This document shows, one piece after another, positions 27,438 through 37,746 of a DNA stretch of 64,000 nucleotides. Each line of letters opens with the position of its first letter. Within the stretch, counting starts at the first letter, position 1. A model generated the notes under the pieces. The model did no database searches, was not told the DNA's origin, and saw only the letters and a program-made list of their open reading frames with translations. The stretch is from NCBI GenBank assembly GCA_030654015.1, contig JAURYI010000076.1:1-64000 (forward strand), written 5' to 3'. Position numbers and translations under genes: made by a program. This stretch comes from Methylococcales bacterium. Lineage in GTDB: Bacteria > Pseudomonadota > Gammaproteobacteria > Methylococcales > Methylomonadaceae.

Positions 27438-28400
27438 CTAAGTCCGCAAGCGAGCCATTAATTCCTCCGTCAAAGGTACAATATCGCCATCGGTAATGAA
27501 TACTAATCGTCCGATAGTGTCATCTGATTCTCTCGCGGCTAACACAACAGGCGGGTATAAGCGTCCGTTCGCGCCCTGTATAATTAATGGCTCAGGCTGT
27601 TCGAGGGTATAAACAACGCCTTTTAAACGCACTAACTGTTCACTGTATGTTTGTAATAATTCACTTAAAACAGCTTCTAAATGTCGCCGAGCAACGCGCT
27701 GTTCCAATTGCAGGCTGATACTTTTAAAACGGTGCGCCGTTAAATCAGCAGAATTATTGTCAGGCGTATAACGACTTTTTTGCGGGAATGCCAATAACAA
27801 ACTCGGCAGCACTGCGCCATGCACGGCATTTATTTTGCTTGCCGTAGGTGCGAGTTGTTTTAGCGTGGATGTTAAGTCGGAAATTTGTGCATTATTCGCT
27901 AAATCGGTATGCGTTATCACCACGGTATCCGCCCACGCGAGTTGTGCATGAATCTGTGGAAATCGCCTTAAAGTATCCGCGTTCATCGTTGCTGATACAG
28001 TTGCAATTAAGCCTTGCAACCGATAACGGGCCGATAACCAGCGTTGTCTTAATAAAATATCCAGCACAGGTTCAGGATTTGCCACACCACTGGTTTCGAT
28101 AATCACACAATCAAAAGGTTTTTCGACATTGGCTTCCCACGCCATGCGTAAATTTTTTAACATGGGCATCAGTGCATCGCGGGTTTGGCAACATAAACAA
28201 CCGCCGACTAAGGTTGCCACAGGCATTCCCTGTTTTTTGAGTAATTGTTGGTCGATAGGTGTTACACCAAATTCGTTGATAATCACCGCCGTTTTTGGCA
28301 AATGATTGAGCAATGAATTGAGCAGCGTGGTTTTACCGCTCCCCAAAAAACCGCTAATCACAATAACAGGAATTTGCTCGATGGTTTTAGCTTGATTCAT
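27438..28400 (-). CDS. G3E GTPase, COG0523/CobW-like (third copy in operon)
   Basis: About 321 residues from the ATG at 28400, which overlaps the end of fhcA by 14 bases; earlier in-frame ATGs reach further into fhcA. Walker A is GFLGSGKT (17-24) and the metal motif is GGCLCC (66-71, C-x-C-C). SGVANPEP and the base-recognition region THTDL follow; a shorter CobW C-domain ends the protein. G3E GTPases deliver or insert metals such as Zn, Ni or Co. This copy lacks an obvious histidine-rich metal tail. It is the last gene of the Zur-like operon, directly coupled to fhcA, so it is a fair candidate for metallating FhcA. Confidence 0.88.
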   Translation of the reverse strand: MNQAKTIEQIPVIVISGFLGSGKTTLLNSLLNHLPKTAVIINEFGVTPIDQQLLKKQGMPVATLVGGCLCCQTRDALMPMLKNLRMAWEANVEKPFDCVIIETSGVANPEPVLDILLRQRWLSARYRLQGLIATVSATMNADTLRRFPQIHAQLAWADTVVITHTDLANNAQISDLTSTLKQLAPTASKINAVHGAVLPSLLLAFPQKSRYTPDNNSADLTAHRFKSISLQLEQRVARRHLEAVLSELLQTYSEQLVRLKGVVYTLEQPEPLIIQGANGRLYPPVVLAARESDDTIGRLVFITDGDIVPLTEELMARLRT

Positions 28401-30048
28401 AAGGTTTTCCACAGGCATGACTGACGAATCGTTCACTGTCGGGTTGTTGGAAACTGACATCTTCGACAGTAAAATTATGCAAACTCAGGTTATAAAAACG
28501 GTCGTAATAGGCTTGTACATCGCGCTCAATCTGGGGTTCAAAATGGGCTTGGATAGTTTGTGTTGTACCGTTGCGGCGTGTCTGTACCTCGCCGTTTTTT
28601 ACCACCAAGTCACCGTTTTTAAATACTAAATCTGCATGACTGAACATTGCTTCTTTATCCGCTTGCGGCTTATAAACAGCAATATCGGCAATTGCACCTG
28701 CTTTTAGATGCCCTCTGTCTGTTAAACCCAACATTTTTGCGGCGGCGGTGCGGGTCATAATGGCAATTTCATAGAGCGAAAATTCTTTTTTCAAGTCTTT
28801 TAATAAACTCATCGCCACTGCTTCAGGATGTAGTTGCGCGATACATTCCAAGCGATAGTCATAATCCATCAGTAAGCGAAGTAACTGTGGATAACGGGTG
28901 AACGGCGCACCATTGGGATGGTCGGTGGTAAAAAATAATCGCCACGGATCTTCAGCCAATAAAAACAGTTCTAAGCCTATCAGCCACTGCAAACTGTTCA
29001 CAAAGCTCTTTTCTTGATAACGATACGGCACAACGCCGCCGCTACCTTGACATTCAGCATCCCACGTCACCCATTTATTAGGTGTGGCATCGTGTCGGCG
29101 ACTGTATTGAGCAATCACATCACCCGAAATAGTCACGGTTTGCCCAAATAACACTTGCCCTACGTCCATCGTAATATTGCGGTGTTTATTAAAGCCATCA
29201 ATCAATTTTGCTGCCGCCGATGAAAAACCGCGACTGCCTTCGTTGCCGTAACCGTAAAATTGAATATGCGCCAAGTGCATCGGCAAACCTTGTGCGGCTT
29301 CCATTGTTGCAATCGCGGTATCTACGTTGTTGGGTATGCCTAAATTATTACAATGGACGTGAACAGGATGCGGTAGTTGAATATCACACGCCGCCCGTTG
29401 CAGGGTTTGTAAAATGTGCCGTGAACTTACGCCGTAATCAGGCACAATATCATCTAAATCAAAGCTGCGAACGTTGGCTTTAAAGGCATTCGCGCCGCCT
29501 GCGTTTATCACTTTCAACCCTAAACATTTGGTCGCGTGTAACGTCCATGCCACATAGTCATTGATTTGATTCTGACCCGCTTTAGCACGCAATAAGCGCA
29601 ATAAAAAATCATCGTTGCCCAAAATGGCTAAACCAGCGGTATCAATAATGGGAATATCCGCCATTTGTAAATGTGCGTCTAAGGCATTGACGGGCAAAAT
29701 GGCGGGTTCAACCACGGTGGTATACCCCATTTGTGCATAACGATAGCCGATTTCGGTACTTGACCAGCGAGCCGTGCTGAACGCATGATTGAGATTTCGA
29801 GCCATAAAATTTCGATGTTGTTCAGGCAATAACAAACGGGCAGTATTGACGTTGCCGCCTGCAATATGGCTGTGAATATCAATCGCCCCTGCCATGACAA
29901 TGTTGCCCGATATATCAATATCATAATCGGGGCTTGCATCGCTAGGCGGTGCGATAATGCGTCCGTTTTCAAACCATATATCCTGCACTGCGCAGTTTAA
30001 CTGTTGGGCGGGGTCAACCACACAACCGCCTGTTAAGCGTGTTTTCAT
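28387..30048 (-). CDS. fhcA: formyltransferase/hydrolase complex subunit A (formylmethanofuran dehydrogenase subunit A family)
   Basis: 553 residues, full length for FhcA/FwdA. This amidohydrolase-fold subunit hydrolyses formyl-methanofuran to formate in the methylotroph Fhc complex. Metal ligands look intact: H59-S-H61, K179 (the position of the carboxylated lysine), H230-V-H232, H258 or H261 nearby, and D376 in [14 protein letters not shown]. The enzyme family binds two zinc ions. Normally it is encoded with fhcB, fhcD and fhcC. None of these is in this window; instead it overlaps a G3E GTPase on each side (4 and 14 bases). It may be the only copy, moved, or a zinc-stress paralogue. Confidence 0.9.
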   Translation of the reverse strand: MKTRLTGGCVVDPAQQLNCAVQDIWFENGRIIAPPSDASPDYDIDISGNIVMAGAIDIHSHIAGGNVNTARLLLPEQHRNFMARNLNHAFSTARWSSTEIGYRYAQMGYTTVVEPAILPVNALDAHLQMADIPIIDTAGLAILGNDDFLLRLLRAKAGQNQINDYVAWTLHATKCLGLKVINAGGANAFKANVRSFDLDDIVPDYGVSSRHILQTLQRAACDIQLPHPVHVHCNNLGIPNNVDTAIATMEAAQGLPMHLAHIQFYGYGNEGSRGFSSAAAKLIDGFNKHRNITMDVGQVLFGQTVTISGDVIAQYSRRHDATPNKWVTWDAECQGSGGVVPYRYQEKSFVNSLQWLIGLELFLLAEDPWRLFFTTDHPNGAPFTRYPQLLRLLMDYDYRLECIAQLHPEAVAMSLLKDLKKEFSLYEIAIMTRTAAAKMLGLTDRGHLKAGAIADIAVYKPQADKEAMFSHADLVFKNGDLVVKNGEVQTRRNGTTQTIQAHFEPQIERDVQAYYDRFYNLSLHNFTVEDVSFQQPDSERFVSHACGKPYESS

Positions 30049-31037
30049 TTATTCACCAAACAACTGTCTAAGGCATCTAAAATGTATTGTTTAGGCAGAT
30101 TGCGCCCGATAAATACCAACACTGATTCTGGCGTTTCATGGTATTGCCATGCTGAACCCAGTGTTTCGGTGAGTAACATATGCACGCCTTGATAAATCAG
30201 GCGTTCTTTTGTGCCAGAAATATATAAAATGCCTTTGTAGCGCAATAAATCAGTGCCGAACTCACCAATCATGATGTGCATGAATGCTAAAATTTTTGCG
30301 GCATTAAAGGGTTGATGATGGCGATATACAAACGAGCTAATCTCATCATCGTGTTCGTGACTGACATCCTCAAGAAAATCAGGTTCAATGTCTAAAATAG
30401 CGTTCAGATTAAAGCCGCGAATATCGAGAATGTCATCAATCGCCGTTTTGCCAAAATGAACGTGAGCAATCGGCGCACGCGCATTAATGGCGCGTAAGCG
30501 GGCTTCTACTGTGGCAATGTCTTCGGCAGATATTAAATCGGTTTTCGATAATAACAAACGGTCGGCAAAACCCACTTGTTCTTCCGCTTCATGACAGGCA
30601 TCGAGTTGCTGGTGTGCGTGTTTTGCATCAACCACGGTAATAATCGCATCAAGCAGATAATAGTCACTAATGTCTTGTTCAACAAAAAAGGTTTGTGCGA
30701 CAGGCGCAGGGTCTGCCAAGCCTGTGGTTTCAATAATCACCCGTTCAAAATGCAGTTCGCCGTTGGTACGTTTTTCGGCTAACTCGCCCAGAATACGCAC
30801 CAAATCGCCCCGCACAGTGCAGCAAATACAGCCATTATTCATTTCCACGATTTGTTCTTCGCCTTGAATCAGTAAATCACTGTCAATGCCTGCTTCACCG
30901 AATTCATTTTCAATCACCGCAATACGTTGTCCATGTTCCTCCGACAAAATGCGATTTAACAGCGTGGTTTTTCCAGACCCTAAAAAGCCTGTCAAAATGG
31001 TTACGGGTACAGCTGAAAAACGACTTTCATCCAACAT
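30045..31037 (-). CDS. G3E GTPase, COG0523/CobW-like (second copy in operon)
   Basis: 330 residues. Walker A GFLGSGKT is at 17-24, the metal motif NNGCICC at 68-73, the GTPase switch [10 protein letters not shown] follows, and the guanine-specificity segment SKTDL. A short histidine/acid stretch (DVSHEHDDE) lies before the CobW C-terminal domain (about 240-325), a likely zinc-binding linker. The protein resembles YjiA/ZagA-type zinc GTPases that pass metal to client enzymes. It starts 24 bases after the DUF1826 gene and overlaps fhcA by four bases. Confidence 0.9.
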   Translation of the reverse strand: MLDESRFSAVPVTILTGFLGSGKTTLLNRILSEEHGQRIAVIENEFGEAGIDSDLLIQGEEQIVEMNNGCICCTVRGDLVRILGELAEKRTNGELHFERVIIETTGLADPAPVAQTFFVEQDISDYYLLDAIITVVDAKHAHQQLDACHEAEEQVGFADRLLLSKTDLISAEDIATVEARLRAINARAPIAHVHFGKTAIDDILDIRGFNLNAILDIEPDFLEDVSHEHDDEISSFVYRHHQPFNAAKILAFMHIMIGEFGTDLLRYKGILYISGTKERLIYQGVHMLLTETLGSAWQYHETPESVLVFIGRNLPKQYILDALDSCLVNK

Positions 31038-31061
31038 AAAAACCTCTTGTTTATTTAATGA

Positions 31062-31730
31062 TTAAGCAAAATCCAGCGTCAACAATAAGCGGCGTGGCGA
31101 TTTTGCTGATAAATGCGGTGAGCGGTGTACCGCGCCGTGTTGTTCGTTGCCTTCCCAGCGTGTGCCTTTTAATAAACCAATAGCATAATTGGGCATTGTG
31201 CCGATGGCATCAGCATCTAAAATCAAGCCTGATTGTTCATCACTTAAGCCGCCTGAACGACTGCCTAACTTACTGCGGTCAACATAAGCATCTTCCAGCC
31301 ATTGCGTACCGATACCGCCGTAAGTACACACTAACCGACAGGGAACGTGGTCAATATGAAAGCGCGGACACATGGCTTTATCCAGAATTCCCAAGCGCAA
31401 GCCAATCGCTTCCAGTTCAAATAAATCGCTGAACATATCAATGACCTGTGCAATATCAGCACAAAAGGCTTCGTAACCTTGCAAATGCAGGTGTTGCGGC
31501 AATAACGTGAGGCTATTAAATGACTGCACATTGATGGTTTCAATGACATTAATAGTGTGTGCTGCTGATAATAAATGCGTCACAAACGTCTCTATTTCAC
31601 TGGAAATACTGCGTTCAACCACGCACAAATTAATCTCAGGGCGGTAAATTTCTGCTAAATCCGCTATGTGTTTAGACAGATAAGTGAATGAATAACTGGG
31701 TTCTAGGTTAAGGGCGAGTGAAGTATTCAT
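31062..31730 (-). CDS. DUF1826 protein
   Basis: 222 residues. The central part CPRFHIDHVPCRLVCTYGGIGTQWLEDAYVDR matches DUF1826, with a His-x-Asp-His and two cysteines that could bind metal or iron. The tail GNEQHGAVHRSPH is also rich in histidine. DUF1826 genes recur beside COG0523 GTPases in zinc-limitation clusters of proteobacteria. Its chemistry is unknown. It lies between the ZIP transporter (ten-base gap) and the second GTPase. Confidence 0.82.
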   Translation of the reverse strand: MNTSLALNLEPSYSFTYLSKHIADLAEIYRPEINLCVVERSISSEIETFVTHLLSAAHTINVIETINVQSFNSLTLLPQHLHLQGYEAFCADIAQVIDMFSDLFELEAIGLRLGILDKAMCPRFHIDHVPCRLVCTYGGIGTQWLEDAYVDRSKLGSRSGGLSDEQSGLILDADAIGTMPNYAIGLLKGTRWEGNEQHGAVHRSPHLSAKSPRRLLLTLDFA

Positions 31731-31740
31731 GGCTTAAAAT

Positions 31741-32526
31741 TCAAGGAAGTAAAAATTGTTCAACAACGACAATGGATTGCATAAAACCGATACCCGCCGC
31801 GAGAATGGCGGTTTGTCCAAAGACGTGGCGCAATGTGGAATGTTCATGCAATGCAGGCATCATGTCGGTGGTGGCGATATAAATAAATCCGCCTGCGGCA
31901 ATCGGCAGTAAAAACACTAACGATGATTCGGCTATTTGACTGAGTATAAGGGTGAAAACAGCACCCAGCACCACACTCAGCGAGCCATAAAAGTTATACA
32001 AAACGGCTTTTTTCGGCGCAAAGCCGCCGTAGATTAACGCGCCGACATCGCCGATTTCCTGCGGAATTTCGTGAGCAATAATGGCAAATGTAGTGGTTGC
32101 GCCAATCACGGGATCAACTAAAAAACTCCCTGCGATTAAAATGCCATCGACAAAATTATGAATGGCATCACCGACTAAATTCATTTTTGCCATCGGACGA
32201 ATGGCGTTTTTTTCGGGATTGGTAAAATCAAAATCATGGTCATGTCGCCAACGCACCACTTTTTCCAGCACGAAAAAAATAACCACGCCCAGCAACACCA
32301 TTAAACACACGGTTGACACTGAACCTTGACGGGCAACGGCATCGGGAATCAAATGAATAAAGGCATCACCCAATAACACACCCACTGCTAAGGCAACGAG
32401 GTACGGAATTAGGCGTTGTAAGCGTTCGGGTTGTATCCATAAGACGAATAAACCACTGAACGAGCATAAACTCACCAGCAGACTTGCGGTAATTGCACCC
32501 GCATAAACCTCAAATGCAAGTGTCAT
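31741..32526 (-). CDS. ZIP family zinc transporter
   Basis: About 261 residues from the ATG at 32526, one base after the stop of the upstream GTPase; an ATG at 32556 inside that gene is the alternative. Seven to eight membrane helices are visible. Numbering from the longer start, helix IV carries HNFVDG (133-138) and helix V HEIPQE (162-167), the paired zinc-site motifs of ZIP importers. A histidine-containing loop (RWRHDHDFDF) precedes them. It should bring zinc across the inner membrane, which fits the operon's Zur-like control. Confidence 0.9.
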   Translation of the reverse strand: MTLAFEVYAGAITASLLVSLCSFSGLFVLWIQPERLQRLIPYLVALAVGVLLGDAFIHLIPDAVARQGSVSTVCLMVLLGVVIFFVLEKVVRWRHDHDFDFTNPEKNAIRPMAKMNLVGDAIHNFVDGILIAGSFLVDPVIGATTTFAIIAHEIPQEIGDVGALIYGGFAPKKAVLYNFYGSLSVVLGAVFTLILSQIAESSLVFLLPIAAGGFIYIATTDMMPALHEHSTLRHVFGQTAILAAGIGFMQSIVVVEQFLLP

Positions 32527-32527
32527 G

Positions 32528-33853
32528 TCAACTGCGAGAAGCGGTTGATGACGCATGAATCACAACCAAAGTCGCCGCTGTGTAGACATTAAAATGCTTC
32601 AACGGACTTGTTAGTGTGTCAATGAAGGTGTATTTCATATTGTATCCTTCGATTTCTTCCATAAACCACACAGGAAAATCATCACGATAGCTTTGCCAAA
32701 CCGCTACACCCGCCGCTAATTCGGCATCGGTCAATAAACAGGCGTTCAATTGTGCAATGGCTTGATCCTGATTGATATTCTGCCCGATAAAGACCAGTTC
32801 CTGTCGGCAATCACCAAACGGTGCTTGCCAGTTAGCGCGTATATCAGCGGCGTGTTCAGGCGACCATTCGCTTTCGGGTACAGAAGCCCACCAGCGACCC
32901 GCGCAACCGTGCTGCATCGTGCCGCCTGCTTGTGACCACGAACCGACCCAATCAGGGCGTGATGCTAACCAAAAGAAGCCTTTCGAGCGCAATAACGTGC
33001 CGTTTTCCCAGTCATCACGGTGCAGATAATCATAAAAACGGGCTGGATGAAACGGACGGCGTGCTTGATAAATAAAGCTGCTGATGCCGTATTCTTCGGT
33101 TTCAGGGATGTGCGTACCGCGTAATTCTTGCAACCAACCTGCCGCCTGTTCTGCTTTGGCAAAATCAAACCGCTGGGTATTCAGCAGTTCGGCTAAGGGT
33201 GCGTTGCCCATTACCATCGGAATAATCAGCGCGTCTCGATTAAGATTGGTTAAAATCGCGGTTAAGTTGTCCAGCTCATCACGGCTGATTAAATCGACTT
33301 TGGAAATTAACAGCACATTACTGAATTCAATTTGCTCTACTAATAAATCGGCAATATTGCGTTCGTCTTCTTCGCCTAATTCAGCGTTGATGTCTTTCAG
33401 CGATTGGGCTTCTAAATAATCGCGCATAAAATTAACCGCATCAACCACAGTCACCAGCGTATCCAAACGGGCAATATCCGATAAACTCACCCCGTCTTCA
33501 TCACGAAAGGTAAAGGTTTCGGCAATCGGTAATGGTTCGGCAATGCCTGTGGATTCAATTAATAAATAATCAAACCGCCGTTCTTTTGCCAATTGCGCCA
33601 CTTCAATGAGTAAATCTTCACGCAAGTTGCAGCAAATACAGCCGTTGCTCATTTCAATCAATTTTTCTTCGGTGCGATTTAAAGTCATTTCATTTTTGAC
33701 CAGCGCGGCATCAATATTGATTTCGCTCATATCATTGACAATAACGGCGATTTTTAAACCGTCACGATTGGCAAGAATATGATTGAGTAACGTGGTTTTA
33801 CCCGCGCCTAAAAAACCAGATAGAACAGTAACAGGCAGTAGCGTAGAGGACAT
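32528..33853 (-). CDS. G3E GTPase, ZigA-like zinc metallochaperone
   Basis: 441 residues, the long form of COG0523. Walker A GFLGAGKT is at 13-20, metal motif SNGCICC at 69-75, and [14 protein letters not shown] is the family's switch segment. A CobW C-terminal domain (about 265-400) contains [12 protein letters not shown] and [13 protein letters not shown], typical of ZigA/YciC-type zinc metallochaperones induced by zinc starvation. It is the first gene behind the 28-base palindrome; its ATG lies 28 bases after the palindrome edge. No clear Shine-Dalgarno is seen. Confidence 0.9.
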   Translation of the reverse strand: MSSTLLPVTVLSGFLGAGKTTLLNHILANRDGLKIAVIVNDMSEINIDAALVKNEMTLNRTEEKLIEMSNGCICCNLREDLLIEVAQLAKERRFDYLLIESTGIAEPLPIAETFTFRDEDGVSLSDIARLDTLVTVVDAVNFMRDYLEAQSLKDINAELGEEDERNIADLLVEQIEFSNVLLISKVDLISRDELDNLTAILTNLNRDALIIPMVMGNAPLAELLNTQRFDFAKAEQAAGWLQELRGTHIPETEEYGISSFIYQARRPFHPARFYDYLHRDDWENGTLLRSKGFFWLASRPDWVGSWSQAGGTMQHGCAGRWWASVPESEWSPEHAADIRANWQAPFGDCRQELVFIGQNINQDQAIAQLNACLLTDAELAAGVAVWQSYRDDFPVWFMEEIEGYNMKYTFIDTLTSPLKHFNVYTAATLVVIHASSTASRS

Positions 33854-33880
33854 AGAGAGTATGAGTAGTCAGAGTTGAAG

Positions 33881-33908
33881 TAATTGTTATGTTATAACAT
33901 AACAATTA
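33881..33908. promoter_or_regulatory. Zur-like operator, perfect 28-base palindrome
   Basis: Fourteen-base arms meet without a spacer; the core is ATGTTATAACAT, the TGTTAT-ATAACA pattern of Zur operators. It covers the predicted -10 and start region of the six-gene zinc operon, as expected for repression by zinc-loaded Zur. No zur gene is in the window. The operator assignment is inference from the motif and the content of the operon. Confidence 0.78.
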
Positions 33909-33918
33909 CTAATAACAA
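33891..33918 (-). promoter_or_regulatory. promoter of the zinc operon overlapping the operator
   Basis: On the minus strand TTGTTA (33918-33913) and TATAAC (33896-33891) are 16 bases apart. The -10 element lies inside the palindrome, so repressor binding would block RNA polymerase directly. Confidence 0.55.
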
Positions 33919-34103
33919 GGCGTAATACAGAATTTGTGTCACGCAGGTGCTAAGCACTTATTTTTAGCACTTCCCATGATGAATAAATTAAAATCGCTTA
34001 TTAATGTATAGAAAGATGCCATACAAAATAATGATGTTAGTATTTCCCACGTCTTAATTTCACTTATACCCTGTGCAAACAGTCTTAAATTACTCATAAA
34101 ACC

Positions 34104-35108
34104 ATGTTGAACCCGTTAGAATCGTTACCTGCACACTTACCAGCGCATCGGTTTTCCGTTGCCCCGATGCTCGATTGGACTGACTCACGCTGTCGTTATT
34201 TCCATCGCTTATTATCACGGCACAGTTTGTTATACAGCGAAATGGTGACCACTGGCGCGTTGATTCATGGCGATGCGCACCGCTTTTTACAGTGTGACCG
34301 TGCAGAAAATCCTGTGGCATTTCAACTAGGCGGTAGCAATGCGCGGGACTTGGCATTGTGTGCCAAGATGGCAGAAGACTACGGCTATGACGAAGTGAAT
34401 TTGAATGTCGGTTGCCCCAGTGACCGTGTACAGAATGGACGTTTTGGCGCGTGTTTAATGGCAGAACCTGAGTTAGTGGCCGACTGTGTAGCGGCAATGA
34501 ATCAGGCGGTAAACATTCCTGTCACGGTTAAATCACGCATCGGTATTGATGACCGCGACTCTTATGAAGAATTAGTGCATTTTATCGACACCATAGCCAA
34601 AGCAGGGTGTGCTACGTTTATTGTTCATGCGCGTAAAGCGTGGCTCAGCGGCTTATCACCGAAACAAAACCGTGATGTGCCGCCGTTACGTTACGATGTG
34701 GTGTACGCGCTGAAACAACAGTTTCCACACCTGAACATTATTATTAACGGCGGCATTACCACCTTGGAACAAGCCGAAACCATGCTGGAACAGGTTGATG
34801 GTGTGATGCTTGGGCGCGAGATTTATCACAATCCCTATTTATTAGCCGAAGTCGATCAGCGGCTGTACGGTGCGACTTATCCACCCGTGTCGCGTCACCA
34901 AGTAGTCGAGTCATTAATTCCTTACATACAACAACAGCTAGCATCGAGTAATCAGGTGCGTTTAAACAGCATCACACGGCATATTTTGGGCTTGTTTCAT
35001 GGCGAATACGGCGCACGCTTATGGCGGCGGCATCTCAGTGAAAACGCCACTCGAACGGGCGCGAATGAGCAGGTTGTATTGGATGCTTTAAAATTCACCG
35101 TGCAGTGA
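34104..35108 (+). CDS. dusA: tRNA-dihydrouridine(20/20a) synthase DusA
   Basis: 334 residues. The DusA opening [41 protein letters not shown] is clear; [25 protein letters not shown] holds the catalytic cysteine, and [24 protein letters not shown] and NGGI bind FMN and substrate. It reduces uridine 20/20a in the tRNA D loop. It diverges from the zinc operon and converges with a degraded helicase. The 5' end of dusA is a known phage and island integration site; here the degraded DNA lies at the 3' side. Confidence 0.95.
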   Translation: MLNPLESLPAHLPAHRFSVAPMLDWTDSRCRYFHRLLSRHSLLYSEMVTTGALIHGDAHRFLQCDRAENPVAFQLGGSNARDLALCAKMAEDYGYDEVNLNVGCPSDRVQNGRFGACLMAEPELVADCVAAMNQAVNIPVTVKSRIGIDDRDSYEELVHFIDTIAKAGCATFIVHARKAWLSGLSPKQNRDVPPLRYDVVYALKQQFPHLNIIINGGITTLEQAETMLEQVDGVMLGREIYHNPYLLAEVDQRLYGATYPPVSRHQVVESLIPYIQQQLASSNQVRLNSITRHILGLFHGEYGARLWRRHLSENATRTGANEQVVLDALKFTVQ

Positions 35109-35146
35109 TAGATAAAATAATGGCGATCGAAACTGGCATATTCAAT

Positions 35147-37743
35147 TCAGCCCTGTAAAAACTGCTCTGCCGCTTGACGGTTTAAGTGCTGCAAACAAAA
35201 ACGGGTATCAAAACCTAACAAACAGTTTTGACACACACCTGCACAACTGCAATGCAAATATCCCCGCGCCTTAACAAACATATCTGCAAAAAAAGGCGGC
35301 GCGGCACAGGAAAAGCCGCCGCCACTGCACACATCGTAAATAACAATAGCCGCTACGGCTTGCGAACAATCGGCTAAGGCTTGGCGCAATACCATGGCTA
35401 ATGTCCACGCGATTTGTGCATCGGTTTCGTTGTTGTGATTCAGATATTCATCGTTAGGGTGTTTTAAATACAGTTCCAAGACATCGGTGTTATCTACATA
35501 ACCCAAATGCAGATTGCGTTTAATGGAAAAATTCTTTTCGTTGCCATCACAGAATTTTTCCAATTTACTACCAGCACCAAAACTGCCGCGTAATTTTTGA
35601 TGCGGTTTTGAAAAAACATCGGGCAGTTTGTCATCTTGTGTCATGGATTCTGCCCGTCCGCAACACCAGCACAAGGCGTAACCGAATCCTTCTTCACCTG
35701 AACTGTGATAAAAAATACTGCCTTGCGTGTCAACGCGATAACTGCCAAATGTTTCATGACAAAGTTCACTGTTAGCTGTCACCCAAGGTTCTTGTACGGG
35801 AACATAGTGCTGCATAGACACATCGGTGGTCGGCGTACTGTGAAAATCGACTGCGAAACCAGCAGGTTCAATAAATTCACGGCATTCTATCGGTGAAAAT
35901 GCCGCGCCGCACTGACAGATTTTAGGAAATTGACTACCAAAGCTGTGTTTCATCGCACCGCACTTGTTACAACGTCCTATTTTCATCAGCTTTTGCGTTT
36001 CCCGCATTTGACCGCTGGGTGTGTGCCAATTCAAGGTTAAACCTGCACTGCGATACACCAGTCCATTTAACACAATGTCATTACTGGGCGCGTATTCTCG
36101 AATCGCAATCGATAAATCACGAGTCGGTTTAGCGCGGCTTATCGACAGATTATCATCGCGTTGTTTGTCTTCCCGTTTTGAGTGTTTGTAATCATCAATA
36201 CTGTATAAATTAAAACTGGCAATACCAGCTGGAAAACCATAGCTGGGCAAAAAGCCGCGTGTGGCTAAATCGCTTAACAAGTATTCGCCTGTTAGTCGTT
36301 CTAAATCGCGTTTTACCCGTTTTGCGTAGGGGTCGGTTAAATTAGCGGCAGTTAGCGTGGCGTGTTCTTGTTGTGAAGGTTCATATTCAGTCAGCCATTT
36401 ATCCGTTACGTTTGTAATTGCCTCGACCGCGTTTTTTAACAGCGTCGCGGTGTGCTTGCCGTGTAAGCCACTGCCTTTAATCAAGGCTCTTAAGCCTTTG
36501 CCTAGAGCTTTATGGTCAGCAGATGATTCTAACCATGCGCAAAAATCCTGCACAGTGTCGATAAAAAACCAGCCGCTGGTCAGTTTTAAGTTGTTTGTCT
36601 GTTCGGCAACGTGTTTTAAAAAAGAACTCAGTAACTTGGGCTAAAATCGCACGCGGGTGTATGGTCATACCTAGCCAATTTTTCCAATCCAACGGCACAC
36701 TGACAAACGCGCCACGCACATAAAAATCTAAACAGATTTTTAGAAAGTCTCGCCATTCATTCAGTGATAACTCAAGTTTTAGCCATTCTTGCGGGACTTG
36801 GGTAAGTTGTTTTAAAGCGGGATACTGGACTGACACTAAACCTAATGTTTCAAGGCTGTTGGCGCGTTTGGGGCGATTGTAAAACACACGCAGCATCAAC
36901 ATGGTGGCAAGCGTGCGCCTGTCTGCAAACACCTCACGATTAAGACTGTGATAATAATCAAACATAAAGTTAGCAAGGTCTGGCTGATTTTGCAGTTCGT
37001 TAATCATGTCCTGCCATGTTATCGGTTGCGGTTCGCTTAACTGCTAACCATGCCAAAGTATCTTGTTCCGAGGTATTCAGGGTATCGCTTAACTGGGTTA
37101 AAGTTTTGGGTGTGCCGTCACAGGTAAATTGTTCGCGTAGGCTTAAACTAGTGGGGTGTGTGGCTAAGGCATAATAACGGGTTTTGTCGTCACTGATTGC
37201 TTGCAAGTCTGGCAAACTCGACGCTGAATAATTTTGCGTGATGTTTTTGGGTAAATCGGGAATGGCGCGTTTGCCGCCTATCACCGTCACTCTGTAAATG
37301 TCTATGCCTGCTAAATATTTTTGTAAAACGCCGTTGTCTTTATCGCCAATGGTTGCAGACGTGGCAACAAAGCGCACATCATCGGCATTCACGCCGAAAC
37401 TGTGTAACACGCGGCGAACAACGACAATTCCGCCGCTTGTGAACCTAGATAGCTGTGCGCTTCATCAATAATAATCCAGCGTAACTGCCCTTGTGATTTT
37501 TGCAGAATGGGCGCGTCCACTTGGCGTACCAGCATATATTCCAACGGGGTTTCGTTTTGAAAAGGGGTGGCGACTTTTTCCTCGGTGTTGCCGTTGTATA
37601 AACAAAAGCGAATATTGTCCTCAAAGGCGTGTGTCCACGAGCATAAGCGGTCGCGCTGGCTGTTAATCAAGGCATTTAACGGATAGATGAATAAGGCTTG
37701 TACACCAAATCAACCGCTGTTGTTGCTGGTCATAACGGCGCAC
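35147..37743 (-). pseudogene. remnant of a DUF1998-type superfamily 2 helicase
   Basis: One broken gene, read 5' to 3' from 37743 down to 35147. Pieces in different frames join logically: YPLNALINSQRDRL (helicase motif Ia), IIIDEAHSYLGSQAAELSL (motif II), then after a one-base loss near 37410 RRVLHSFGVNADDVRFVATSATIGD (motif III). Another shift lies near 37040 and another at a T-run near 36625; shifts may also occur near 37711. The last 468-residue open piece carries CNKCG and CQCG cysteine pairs and the C-terminal CSCAGVCQNCLLGFD of DUF1998. Walker A and the N-terminus are absent; an IS element lies at the 5' edge. Relatives include MrfA, DISARM DrmA and DpdJ; the last fits best but weakly. 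Confidence 0.8.
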
Positions 37744-37746
37744 TAA

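Noticed and set aside
33946-33980. Small inverted repeat GTGCTAA...TTAGCAC before dusA
   Set aside because: Only seven-base arms, without a U-tract and not at a gene end; chance cannot be excluded.
35147-37743. Complete DISARM or Dpd defence system
   Set aside because: Only one decayed helicase is present; no methylase, phospholipase-D or Dpd partner genes are seen.
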